Shown here: positions 15,345 through 23,263 of the stretch, one piece after another
Numbering within the stretch: the first letter of the stretch is position 1
Layout of the letters: each line of letters opens with the position of its first letter
Assembly (NCBI RefSeq): GCF_018882155.1
Contig: NZ_JACVPA010000001.1
Span: 124,001 to 188,000 of the forward strand
From: Polynucleobacter nymphae
GTDB taxonomy: Bacteria; Pseudomonadota; Gammaproteobacteria; Burkholderiales; Burkholderiaceae
Direction: 5' to 3'
Length of the DNA stretch: 64,000 nt
The notes under the pieces: generated by a model
What the model saw: the letters and a program-made list of their open reading frames with translations, nothing else
What the model was told of the DNA's origin: nothing
Database searches by the model: none
Made by a program: the position numbers and the translations under genes

Positions 15345-16232
15345 ATGAAAAAGCTTACTTCATTAGTTTTCATATCAGCATTTATTTCAATGACTGCTTA
15401 TGCGCAGGTTTCTAACACAGATGCCAAAATTAAATCATCTAATGCAATTACAGTGGGAGTGAGAGAATCTTCTGCGCCTTTATCCTACGCCATTGGAAGT
15501 AGTGAGTATGCTGGCTATCACGTTGAACTATGTGCAAAAGTCTTAAAACGACTTTATCCAAATGTCAAAATAACATACATGACAGTAACCCCGCAAAATA
15601 GAATTCCTTTACTCCAAAATGGAACAATTGATATTGAATGTGGCTCAACAAGTAATACTGCTTCAAGAAAAGAACAAGTCGATTTCGCGGTGACGACCTA
15701 TGTAACTGAAGCTCGGTATGCTGTAAAAAAATCTTCAGGCATTAATACAACTGATGATGTTATTAAGAAAAAAATTGTGACCACTGTTGGAACTACGCCA
15801 GTTCAACATTTACGAAAACTCGAGCAAGCAAAGGGCGTGAAGCTTGATGTAGTCTATGCTAAAGACCATTCAGAAGCATTCTTACTCGTTGAATCCGATC
15901 GAGCAGACGCATTTGCAATGGATGACAATATCCTTGCCGGAAATATTGCTGCTAGCAAGACTCCAAATGCATATAAGATTGTTGGAGACCCTCTAAGTGT
16001 CGAGGCAATTGGAATTATGCTGCGTAAGGATGACCCCATCTTTAAGGCTGGAGTAGATAGCCAGGTCAAGTCTATGATGAAATCGGGTGAACTTAAAACG
16101 CTTTATGAAAAGTGGTTTTTAGCTCCAATTCCACCCAAGAATTCTGTCATAGGGATCCCTATGGGTGCGACCTTAATTGAGCTTATCAAAAACCCAAGTG
16201 ACGCTCCTGCTGAGGCCCTCGTAATTAAGTAA
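15345..16232 (+). CDS. Amino-acid-type periplasmic substrate-binding protein (SBP_bac_3)
   Basis: This 295-residue protein has a signal peptide (cleavage after AYA, near residue 20) and the family-3 solute-binding fold: VGVRESSAPLSY, GYHVELCAKVLKRL, ECGSTSNTASRKEQVDFA and a late WFLAPIPP. Such proteins bind glutamate, aspartate or similar amino acids. ABC permease and ATPase genes are absent from the window. Its position directly after dialkylglycine decarboxylase points to an amino-acid-like ligand, possibly 2-aminoisobutyrate. A strong terminator follows. Confidence 0.85.
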   Translation: MKKLTSLVFISAFISMTAYAQVSNTDAKIKSSNAITVGVRESSAPLSYAIGSSEYAGYHVELCAKVLKRLYPNVKITYMTVTPQNRIPLLQNGTIDIECGSTSNTASRKEQVDFAVTTYVTEARYAVKKSSGINTTDDVIKKKIVTTVGTTPVQHLRKLEQAKGVKLDVVYAKDHSEAFLLVESDRADAFAMDDNILAGNIAASKTPNAYKIVGDPLSVEAIGIMLRKDDPIFKAGVDSQVKSMMKSGELKTLYEKWFLAPIPPKNSVIGIPMGATLIELIKNPSDAPAEALVIK

Positions 16233-16261
16233 TTTGGCTATTCAGCGTCTCATCAGGCAAT

Positions 16262-16283
16262 AAAACCACCTTCGGGTGGTTTT
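16262..16283 (+). terminator. Rho-independent terminator
   Basis: This is a perfect 9-bp stem (AAAACCACC and GGTGGTTTT) with a TTCG tetraloop, followed by TTTTGCTTTT-type sequence, 30 bases after the binding-protein gene. A second dyad (CATGTGA and TCACATG, 16332-16354) lies nearer the convergent gene at 16367. Confidence 0.9.
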
Positions 16284-16366
16284 TGCTTTTAGAATAATAA
16301 CATTATGCATCGCAAGCCGACTGCAATTTGTCATGTGATAGAGCAACTCACATGTCAGTTAAACCG

Positions 16367-17359
16367 CTACATTTCTACTGGGGGTGTTGATGCTTGCTTA
16401 GATGGGATATTCCATCTTTTCCGCAGATCCTCTAGGGGCTCGTGAGCATAATCAAAATAGTTGATACCAAGAACTAAATCAATAGTGACCTCTTTGCCTC
16501 TTTGTAGAGCGATTGCAATGCGCTCGGGTCCATTTGCCACCTCCATGTCATAACCTAGGTGAGGCGCTCCGGCAACAATCGTTTTTAGTAAGCCGCCTTG
16601 GAAAATACTAAGCACTCCCAAGAAATTCATCACCGCACTTTCTGATTCTGTAGCCATAGTGCTAAAAGCAGCTACTTCTATCTCTCCGATGCCATCAGAA
16701 TCATAATCCGCTAGAACATGAATCCAATCATGATGCGCTACCGCTTCATTAATGCCACCAATCACCCCGGGGAAAGTAAAGTTCCTCTGTTTGTAAAAAT
16801 CCCAAAGACCTCTGCCTAAACTACCAGCAGGGTAATGCTGAAGATTTTCATAGCGCTTAGCTACCTCATCTGAGACTTCCACAGTCATCATGGTTGCGCT
16901 GAGACCATACTTTTCATCTAGATGAGCAAAGTCGGGCGAGGCGAGATCTTTGTCGTAAAAATAATTCGAGCGGTAGAAGTCTTGCTGGGCTCGAATAATA
17001 GATTTTTTAGAAAGGTCTCGAATCAATGCTAGGCCATTGTTTGCAATACCCAATTTTTGAGCCCATACATTAATGGCATCAGAAATTTCTGGTGAGATCG
17101 ATGAGCATAACAATTCAGTTGCTAGCATTAAATCAAGCACTTCATTACGCTTTTGAGATTCTGGCATTACTAGAGTAAATTCCTCAATACTGATGGGCTC
17201 TAGTGTCCGGAAATCACAGTCATAGGACATGAGACTATGAAATACAGTCTTTAGGAATTGAGGCTGTATGTCATCGAACCAACCGTTTTGGCGACAGGTG
17301 CTAACAACAGCTTTTGCCATCACTGGCGCATCAGCAGGGATTGTGTGCTTAAAGAACAT
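16367..17359 (-). CDS. Coq4-like protein with HDxxH-x11-E motif, distal version
   Basis: This is a 330-residue protein with no signal peptide. Its centre (about residues 175-245) carries GSLGRGLWDFYKQ … AHHDWIHVLADYDSDGIGE: a His-Asp-x-x-His followed after 11 residues by Glu, the metal-binding signature of the Coq4 family of ubiquinone biosynthesis. The gene at 18824 has the same layout (GSLG…NFYAR … SHDMGHVISGYEATGPGE), so the two are divergent paralogues. The N-terminal 150 residues are helical and unassigned. A role in quinone or isoprenoid head-group modification is inference from the motif alone; housekeeping Coq4 proteins are shorter. It faces the 17668 gene across a 308-base gap. Confidence 0.6.
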   Translation of the reverse strand: MFFKHTIPADAPVMAKAVVSTCRQNGWFDDIQPQFLKTVFHSLMSYDCDFRTLEPISIEEFTLVMPESQKRNEVLDLMLATELLCSSISPEISDAINVWAQKLGIANNGLALIRDLSKKSIIRAQQDFYRSNYFYDKDLASPDFAHLDEKYGLSATMMTVEVSDEVAKRYENLQHYPAGSLGRGLWDFYKQRNFTFPGVIGGINEAVAHHDWIHVLADYDSDGIGEIEVAAFSTMATESESAVMNFLGVLSIFQGGLLKTIVAGAPHLGYDMEVANGPERIAIALQRGKEVTIDLVLGINYFDYAHEPLEDLRKRWNIPSKQASTPPVEM

Positions 17360-17499
17360 AATTTCTATTTAACTTTATTTGCTAAGTGAATGGGCTGTAA
17401 TCAAATGATTAAGGCTATTTTAATTACGTCTGGCTCGGCTATTGCCCATCCATCAAGAATCATTTCACTAGTGACATGCCCTCAGTATTGCAATTCTAT

Positions 17500-17542
17500 C
17501 CATTCTGATTAGGCTTATGTTGAATATAAGCAGACTGAATGG
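17500..17542. promoter_or_regulatory. Imperfect inverted repeat in a divergent intergenic region
   Basis: CCATTC and GCTTAT pair with ATAAGC and GAATGG around a 7-base loop, forming a long interrupted stem. The site lies in the 308-base region (17360-17667) between divergent genes, which otherwise shows no gene. It may be an operator or an RNA hairpin; there is no U-tract, so it is unlikely to be a terminator. Confidence 0.35.
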
Positions 17543-17667
17543 TCTGGTCTGGATAAAAAGGCAGTTAGAGTTTATCCAATAGACCTTCGAGTAGTCTTAG
17601 TTATCTACTAAGCTTACCCCTGGGCGCTTTAAATACGCCTTCAATTCATAACGAAAGAGAGTTCAAA

Positions 17668-17964
17668 ATGGCTTATGGAATTATTCACTTTTATCCAAAC
17701 GGAACTAAATCTCAATATGATGCCGAAATTGCAATAGTTCATCCGCATGGCGGAGCAGGCCTTCCAGTAGGTCAGCTATACCATGCGGCTGGACCTTCGC
17801 CTGGTGGCTGGTCAGTAGTTGCAATTCATGATTCGAAAGAAACTTGGCAGAAATTTTTAGATGGTGTTTTATTGCCCACAATCCAATCGCAAATTAAAGA
17901 TGGATTTAAAACTGAACCCCAAGCAACCTATTTCGAGGTTGACCACTTACAAGAAAAGTCTTGA
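17668..17964 (+). CDS. Small conserved-looking protein of unknown function
   Basis: This 98-residue cytoplasmic protein has the pattern MAYGIIHFYPNGTKSQYDAEI … GGWSVVAIHDSKETWQKFLDGVLLP. The alternating strand-helix pattern and the Asp-Ser-Lys-Glu-x-Trp segment resemble small dimeric alpha-beta-barrel proteins (ABM/EthD-like) found in monooxygenase neighbourhoods, but I do not assign a reaction. A good ribosome site (GAAAGAGAG) precedes the ATG. It is a separate unit from the cytochrome gene downstream (114-base gap). Confidence 0.7.
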   Translation: MAYGIIHFYPNGTKSQYDAEIAIVHPHGGAGLPVGQLYHAAGPSPGGWSVVAIHDSKETWQKFLDGVLLPTIQSQIKDGFKTEPQATYFEVDHLQEKS

Positions 17965-18078
17965 GACGAACTGAGTTACTTTAGATTGTTTACCTTCTTT
18001 TTAAAATATTTGACCTATCTGCGATTTATTGGCATTCTATTAAGAAAGAGGGTCAGATGAGATAAGGGCAGCAAATAT

Positions 18079-18588
18079 ATGAACAAAAGATTGATTTTTG
18101 TATTGCTAGGCTTTGGCTTCTCTCTCTCAGCATTTGCACAAAGTGCGCCCGCAACAGCCGTTGCCCGTGGAGAATACATTATTCGGATTACAGGCTGCAA
18201 TGATTGTCATACCCCTGGCTATGCAGAAAAAGGCGGCAATATTCCAACTGCTCAATGGTTGACTGGAAATCCAGTTGGCTTTAAAGGTCCTTGGGGAGTT
18301 TCTTATCCCGTCAACTTACGTTTGTTGATGCAGAGCTTAACTGAAGACCAATGGGTAAATTTTTCAAAAAATTTACAGGCTAGGCCACCTATGCCTTGGT
18401 TTACGATGCAAATGATTTCTGACTCAGATTTACGTGCCACCTATCAATTTGTGAGTTTGTTAGGTCCCGCTGGCGTTCAATCACCTGCTTTTGTACCGCC
18501 TGGCGGTGAAATAAAAACCAAATATATCGATTTCGTACCAACCTCTGCCAAACACTGGAATGGCTTCTCTCATATCACGGCCAAGTAA
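18079..18588 (+). CDS. Periplasmic monohaem cytochrome c-like protein
   Basis: The 169-residue product has a signal peptide (cleavage after AFA, near residue 21) and a single haem-binding CNDCH motif at about residues 47-51, preceded by RGEYIIRITGC as in class I cytochromes of dehydrogenase complexes. A Met for the distal ligand could be in PPMPWFTM or the later MQMI segment. It probably passes electrons from a periplasmic dehydrogenase to the respiratory chain. It is coupled by a one-base TAATG overlap to a small membrane protein and then to a Coq4-like gene, forming a three-gene unit. Confidence 0.85.
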   Translation: MNKRLIFVLLGFGFSLSAFAQSAPATAVARGEYIIRITGCNDCHTPGYAEKGGNIPTAQWLTGNPVGFKGPWGVSYPVNLRLLMQSLTEDQWVNFSKNLQARPPMPWFTMQMISDSDLRATYQFVSLLGPAGVQSPAFVPPGGEIKTKYIDFVPTSAKHWNGFSHITAK

Positions 18589-18815
18589 TGAAATTTCCAA
18601 AAAAATATTTCAACCTCATCTACTCATTGTTGATGTCGGTCATTATGGGCTTGATGATGGCTGCAGTTTTAACAGCCATTCTTACTGGTATCGGTGGTGA
18701 TTTTGTGATGCGTTGGTTAAAGGCATTTATTCAGGTATGGCCTGTTGCCTTTCCGATCCTATTACTTTTGGCGCCCTTTGTTAAAAAATTAACTCCTGAC
18801 TTAACTGAGCCTTAA
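18588..18815 (+). CDS. Small two-TM membrane protein, DUF2798-like
   Basis: This 75-residue protein has two membrane helices (about residues 9-33 and 44-64) separated by a short loop with RWLKAFIQVWPVAFP. The pattern of a KY/KF-rich start, SLLMS-IMGLMM and W--A-PIL-L--P is that of DUF2798 proteins, whose function is unknown. It begins on the stop codon of the cytochrome gene and ends 8 bases before the Coq4-like gene, so the three are co-transcribed. Confidence 0.75.
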   Translation: MKFPKKYFNLIYSLLMSVIMGLMMAAVLTAILTGIGGDFVMRWLKAFIQVWPVAFPILLLLAPFVKKLTPDLTEP

Positions 18816-18823
18816 ATACTTTT

Positions 18824-19882
18824 ATGAATATCATTCAAAACAACTTATCGAGCACCAAGACTCCTTTTCCTTTACCAAAGCCTATGGCCCAGGCGATTGG
18901 AGGTGGTCTTAAGGGTCTTGTGGATATTGATGGTGGACCCACGCTTGAGCAGACGCGCATATTAAATGCCCTAGCAACTCATATATTGGGCTTTGACATG
19001 AGCTCCATATCAAAGAGTGCAGCAATTGCTCCTGCGCAACTTGCGGGACTTCTCCCAGATCCAAAATATCAGCGCATATTTATGCAGATTGCGATTGTTT
19101 TAGATCTATGCCGTCACCCTAAAAATGAGAAGCAATTTCTTCGTGTAGAAGAGTATGCAGCAGCATTTAAATTTAATGGCGTTGAGCTCAAGATCTTAAG
19201 AGATTTTGCCCACTTGTCTGCAATTGATGCAACCGCGGATTTCATTCGTTTATATGGTTCATATACGCCAGAGCTCTCTGAGCATCATGGCAATCTACCA
19301 CCAGTTGATCCTAAGGATCTTGACGATCAGTTTTTTGACCGTCTCGAGCAGTTGGCTCACATGCCCTATGGAAGCTTAGGTTGGGCATTTACTAATTTCT
19401 ATGCCCGCAGTAAATTCGAGGTCCCAGGCCGGGATTCCCCAAATCCTAGCTACTATGTCAGTCATGATATGGGACATGTTATTTCAGGTTATGAAGCCAC
19501 TGGGCCGGGGGAGGTTGCGCTTGGTGCTATTAAGCTTGCAATAGATGGTAGCGATGCTAACTGGATGGCCTCATTGGCTAATTTCTTGATTCATGAGGTT
19601 GGCTTATTTACCCACGGCACCGATGTTCAATTTATTCCTCATGGAGGGGATGGAGACCCGTATTACACAGCTGGCGTCAGAGGTACCGTGGATATGCCAG
19701 GAGCAGCGGATCTTTTTGCTGAAGCATTACAGCGTGGCGCAGCCTGTGGTGGTGACTTTACTAAATTAGATCATCTTGCTATCGCCCATATGCCCTTAAT
19801 AGAGATTAGGCGAGAGTTAAAGATTCCTCCGCTGAGTAAATCGATGTATGACGATAAAGACCTCTGGCCAAGCTCTTACTAA
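18824..19882 (+). CDS. Coq4-like protein with HDxxH-x11-E motif, cytochrome-linked
   Basis: The product has 352 residues. The central segment GSLGWAFTNFYARSKFEVPG … SHDMGHVISGYEATGPGEVAL contains the Coq4 HDxxH-x11-E signature at about residues 213-229; the following helices (IHEVGLFTHGTDV) may add ligands. The protein is longer than housekeeping Coq4, with an extra ~140-residue helical N-terminal domain that includes a Pro-rich start. It shares architecture with the minus-strand gene at 16367. Linkage to a cytochrome c and a DUF2798 protein suggests a redox or quinone-related role, but this is inference. Confidence 0.65.
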   Translation: MNIIQNNLSSTKTPFPLPKPMAQAIGGGLKGLVDIDGGPTLEQTRILNALATHILGFDMSSISKSAAIAPAQLAGLLPDPKYQRIFMQIAIVLDLCRHPKNEKQFLRVEEYAAAFKFNGVELKILRDFAHLSAIDATADFIRLYGSYTPELSEHHGNLPPVDPKDLDDQFFDRLEQLAHMPYGSLGWAFTNFYARSKFEVPGRDSPNPSYYVSHDMGHVISGYEATGPGEVALGAIKLAIDGSDANWMASLANFLIHEVGLFTHGTDVQFIPHGGDGDPYYTAGVRGTVDMPGAADLFAEALQRGAACGGDFTKLDHLAIAHMPLIEIRRELKIPPLSKSMYDDKDLWPSSY

Positions 19883-20032
19883 GCGCTGTTTAGATAGCAC
19901 TATTTAACCCCCTGCAAATACTATCACTAGTGGCTAATGGATATGTTGTGATGCATCAATTTGCTCTGAAAGCTGCAAAATTGAGTCGCCTATACTACGT
20001 CAACAACAATAAGAATTAAGGACTCATTTCAA

Positions 20033-21457
20033 ATGCTGAATGATGATTTGTGTTTTGTATCCGCTACTGAGTTATCCAAACTCATTCGACTGAAGAAGAT
20101 CTCTGCCCAGCAGACCATTCGCGCCCATTTAGATCAGATTGAGCGCCTCAATCCCACCTTAAATGCGATTGTTACCTTAACTGCTGAGTCTGCAATGGCG
20201 GAGGCTACTATTGCCGATCAAAAAATTGGAGCAAATGATTCCGTTGGCATCTTGCATGGATTACCAGTAGCCCATAAAGATTTATTTTTAACGCGCGGCG
20301 TAAGAACTACATTTGGTTCTCTTGCGTATAAAGATTTTGTGCCTGATGTGGATTCATTGCCAGTTGAGCGCTTGAAGAAAGCGGGAGCCATAAGTTTAGG
20401 TAAAACTAATACACCAGAGTTTGGTGCCGGTAGCCAAACATTTAATGCGGTCTTTGGCTCTACGCCTAATCCGTATGACTTGAGTAAGACCTGTGGCGGC
20501 TCTTCAGGCGGTGCTGCGGTAGCTTTAGCAAGCGGTATGGTTGCTCTGGCTGATGGTACGGATTTAGGCGGCTCGTTACGAAACCCAGCAAGCTTTTGTA
20601 ATATTGTGGGTATTCGGCCGTCAGTTGGTAGAGTGCCATCATGGCCTGAATCATTGGGTTGGCAAACTATGAGTGTCTCAGGCCCCATGGCGCGCTCGGT
20701 ACAAGATTTGGCTTTAGCCATGGCCGCAATGGCGGGGCCCGATGATCGCTCACCCATTTCTTTAGAGGCCCCTGGGGAGATCTTTCTCAATCCTTTAGCA
20801 AGATCTTTTAAAGGATGCAAGGTCGCTTTTAGTGCCAACTTAGGTGGCTTACCAGTTGAGCCAGAAGTAGCTAGAGTAGTGGAGTCTTCACGAGCAGTAT
20901 TTCAGGATCTGGGCTGTGATGTAGTCAATGATGAGCCTGATATTGCGGAGGCGGGTGAAATTTTCATGCTCTGGCGCGCCTGGAGAACAGAACTTCGCAT
21001 TACCCCCTTATTAAAAGAGCATCGAGAGCAGATTAAAGATACTGTGATCTGGAATGCTGAGCAGGGTTTGCCTATTACCGGCCCTCAATTAGCGCGAGCT
21101 GAGGCTAAACGAACTGAGCTCTACCACCGGATGCGAGAGTTTTTTAAGAAGTATGAATTTTTAGTCTTGCCTGTATCCCAAGTGGCGCCTTTTTCTATCG
21201 AAGAAGAGTATCCAGCGCATATTAACGGCGTCAAAATGGATACTTATATTGCTTGGCAAAAAACGTGCTATTTGATCAGCGCACTAGGAAACCCAGCAAT
21301 TTCAGTGCCAGCAGGGTTTACGCAAAGCGGGCTACCGGTGGGCATACAGATTGTGGGGCGGCACCGCGATGACTTTGGTATTTTGCAACTGGCACACGCC
21401 TTTGAGCAAAAAACGCTGTTTTCCCAAAGGAAACCCCCTATATGCAAGCCTTCATAA
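20033..21457 (+). CDS. Amidase (amidase-signature family)
   Basis: This is a 474-residue amidase-signature hydrolase. The Ser-cisSer-Lys triad is visible: Lys in VAHKDLF (about residue 83), the Ser of GGSSGG (about 160) and the nucleophile in GTDLGGSLRNPA (about 183). It hydrolyses a carboxamide to acid and ammonia; it is not a GatA because no gatB or gatC adjoins. It is followed by a Bug binding protein, an SDR, a beta-propeller protein and an NDH-2-type dehydrogenase on the same strand, a probable catabolic unit for an amide-containing compound. Confidence 0.9.
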   Translation: MLNDDLCFVSATELSKLIRLKKISAQQTIRAHLDQIERLNPTLNAIVTLTAESAMAEATIADQKIGANDSVGILHGLPVAHKDLFLTRGVRTTFGSLAYKDFVPDVDSLPVERLKKAGAISLGKTNTPEFGAGSQTFNAVFGSTPNPYDLSKTCGGSSGGAAVALASGMVALADGTDLGGSLRNPASFCNIVGIRPSVGRVPSWPESLGWQTMSVSGPMARSVQDLALAMAAMAGPDDRSPISLEAPGEIFLNPLARSFKGCKVAFSANLGGLPVEPEVARVVESSRAVFQDLGCDVVNDEPDIAEAGEIFMLWRAWRTELRITPLLKEHREQIKDTVIWNAEQGLPITGPQLARAEAKRTELYHRMREFFKKYEFLVLPVSQVAPFSIEEEYPAHINGVKMDTYIAWQKTCYLISALGNPAISVPAGFTQSGLPVGIQIVGRHRDDFGILQLAHAFEQKTLFSQRKPPICKPS

Positions 21458-21515
21458 GTCCATTCAAAATAAGCCCTAAATACATTAGTTTTCTATTCAA
21501 TATAGGAGAGTGAAC

Positions 21516-22484
21516 ATGCGGAATATTTCACCATACTTTGCACTATTGTTTGGCTGTCTAGGCTTTTTTTCTAGCGTGGCAATTGCGGCACCTTATCCAG
21601 AGAGGCCTATTCGTTTAGTAGTGCCTTACCCCCCAGGTGGGACTACTGATGTCTTAGCCAGAATTGTTTCTCAAGGTTTAACCGAAAAATTAGGCGTTGC
21701 TGTCATCGTTGAAAATAAGCCGGGCGGGGGAAATAATATTGGTACTGAGTCTGTGATTAAATCAGCTCCCGATGGATATACCATGCTACTGACCAACCCA
21801 GCGAATGGCATTAACGCTACTCTCTATAAAAACTTACCATTTAACTTTATCAATGATATGGCTCCGGTAGCTGGCATTGTGCGCACACCTAATGTGATGG
21901 TGATTACTAATGGAATGCCAGTCAAAACTGTTGCTGAGTTTATTGAGTATTGCAAAACTAACCCATCTAAAGTGAATATGGCATCTTCGGGTAGCGGAAC
22001 CTCAGTCCATTTATCGGGTGAGCTATTTAAATCGATGACGGGTTGCAAGATGACTCATATCCCTTATAAGGGCGCAGGCCCAGCCTTAAATGATCTCATT
22101 GGTGGACAAGTGCAAGTCATTTTTGATAATTTGCCCTCCTCAGCCGGATTTATTAAAGACGGAAGAATTCGGGCGCTGGGAGTGACATCAGTTGCGATTG
22201 AACCTTCATTACCTAATGTACCAACGATTGCAGAGACGGTGCCTGGTTATGAGGCGACTGCTTGGTTTGGTCTTGCGATGCCCAAAGGGACTCCACGCGA
22301 GGCAATCGATAAGGTCAATGCTGCGATGAATCAATTATTAGCAGATCCAAAAATGTTAAAGCGTTTAGCAGATTTGGGTGGCGTACCCATTCCGGGAACG
22401 CCAGAAGATTTTGGAAGAACGATAGTCAATGAAACTCAGAAATGGGAAAAAGTGGTGAAGGCTTCTGGCGCTACAGTAGATTAA
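21516..22484 (+). CDS. Bug/TctC-family periplasmic solute-binding protein
   Basis: The signal peptide (cleavage after AIAA) is followed by YPERPIRLVVPYPPGGTTDVLARI, the family ligand loop, and later by IPYKGAGPALNDLIGGQ. I chose the ATG at 21516 and not GTG 21510, because AGGAG at 21504-21508 is 7 bases from the ATG but touches the GTG. It has no membrane partner in the window. The amidase upstream and SDR downstream suggest it captures the carboxylate or amide handled by this cluster. Confidence 0.9.
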   Translation: MRNISPYFALLFGCLGFFSSVAIAAPYPERPIRLVVPYPPGGTTDVLARIVSQGLTEKLGVAVIVENKPGGGNNIGTESVIKSAPDGYTMLLTNPANGINATLYKNLPFNFINDMAPVAGIVRTPNVMVITNGMPVKTVAEFIEYCKTNPSKVNMASSGSGTSVHLSGELFKSMTGCKMTHIPYKGAGPALNDLIGGQVQVIFDNLPSSAGFIKDGRIRALGVTSVAIEPSLPNVPTIAETVPGYEATAWFGLAMPKGTPREAIDKVNAAMNQLLADPKMLKRLADLGGVPIPGTPEDFGRTIVNETQKWEKVVKASGATVD

Positions 22485-22507
22485 ATGCAATGATAGAAGG
22501 CTAACTG

Positions 22508-23239
22508 ATGGATAAGCAAAAGAATGTATTGATTACTGGTGCTAGTCGTGGAATCGGTAGGGCCATCGCTACACGATTAACTCACGATGGTTATCGAGTA
22601 ATTAATTTGGATAAGTTAGCCCCGCCGAGCTTGTTAAAAGACGAAGAATTTCATCAAATTGACATCACTCACAGTGATGTACTGAAAGCCCTACTTCAGG
22701 AGATCACTGCTCGCACCAAAGTGCTCAGATTAGTAAACAATGCCGGCATTATTAAGCCAGGCGCTCTTGAGGATGTGAGCGTAGAGGATTTTGATGCGGT
22801 TTATGCCTTAAATTTAAAGGCGCCTATGGTTCTTACTCAACAATTGGTTCCACAGATGCGAGAAGCAAACTTTGGACGGATAGTGAATATTGCAAGTCGT
22901 GCAGCACTAGGCAAAGAAGAGCGTACCGCCTATGCCGCTATGAAAGCAGGCTTGCAAGGGATGACCAGAACCTGGGCTTTGGAGCTGGCCCAATTTGGTA
23001 TTACTGTTAATGCCATTGGACCTGGGCCGATTGCAACAGAATTGTTTACTTCAGGCAATCCACCAAATGCTCCGAAAACAATCAAAATTATTGAAAATGT
23101 TCCGGTAAAGAGAATGGGTCAGCCAGAGGATATTGCACACACAGCTGCCTATTTATTAGATGATCGTTCCAGCTTTACCACTGGTCAAACACTTTTCGTT
23201 TGTGGTGGTATCACTGTGGGATTAAGTAATGCAAGTTAA
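22508..23239 (+). CDS. SDR-family oxidoreductase, paralogue of the 10341 gene
   Basis: This is a 243-residue short-chain dehydrogenase: TGASRGIGRAIA, NNAG, NIASRAA, YAAMK and a C-terminal SSFTTGQTLFVCGG. The C-terminal FVCGG ending and the GPGPIATE segment are shared with the SDR at 10341 but not with the one at 12079. The two related SDRs each neighbour a Bug binding protein, which points to duplication of a functional module with diverged specificity. Confidence 0.85.
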   Translation: MDKQKNVLITGASRGIGRAIATRLTHDGYRVINLDKLAPPSLLKDEEFHQIDITHSDVLKALLQEITARTKVLRLVNNAGIIKPGALEDVSVEDFDAVYALNLKAPMVLTQQLVPQMREANFGRIVNIASRAALGKEERTAYAAMKAGLQGMTRTWALELAQFGITVNAIGPGPIATELFTSGNPPNAPKTIKIIENVPVKRMGQPEDIAHTAAYLLDDRSSFTTGQTLFVCGGITVGLSNAS

Positions 23240-23263
23240 TGCATCTCAGAAGAGGAATTCAAA

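Noticed and set aside
20218..20838. Minus-strand frame of 206 codons inside the amidase gene
   Set aside because: It is the antisense shadow of a conserved amidase; composition and lack of family features argue against a real gene.
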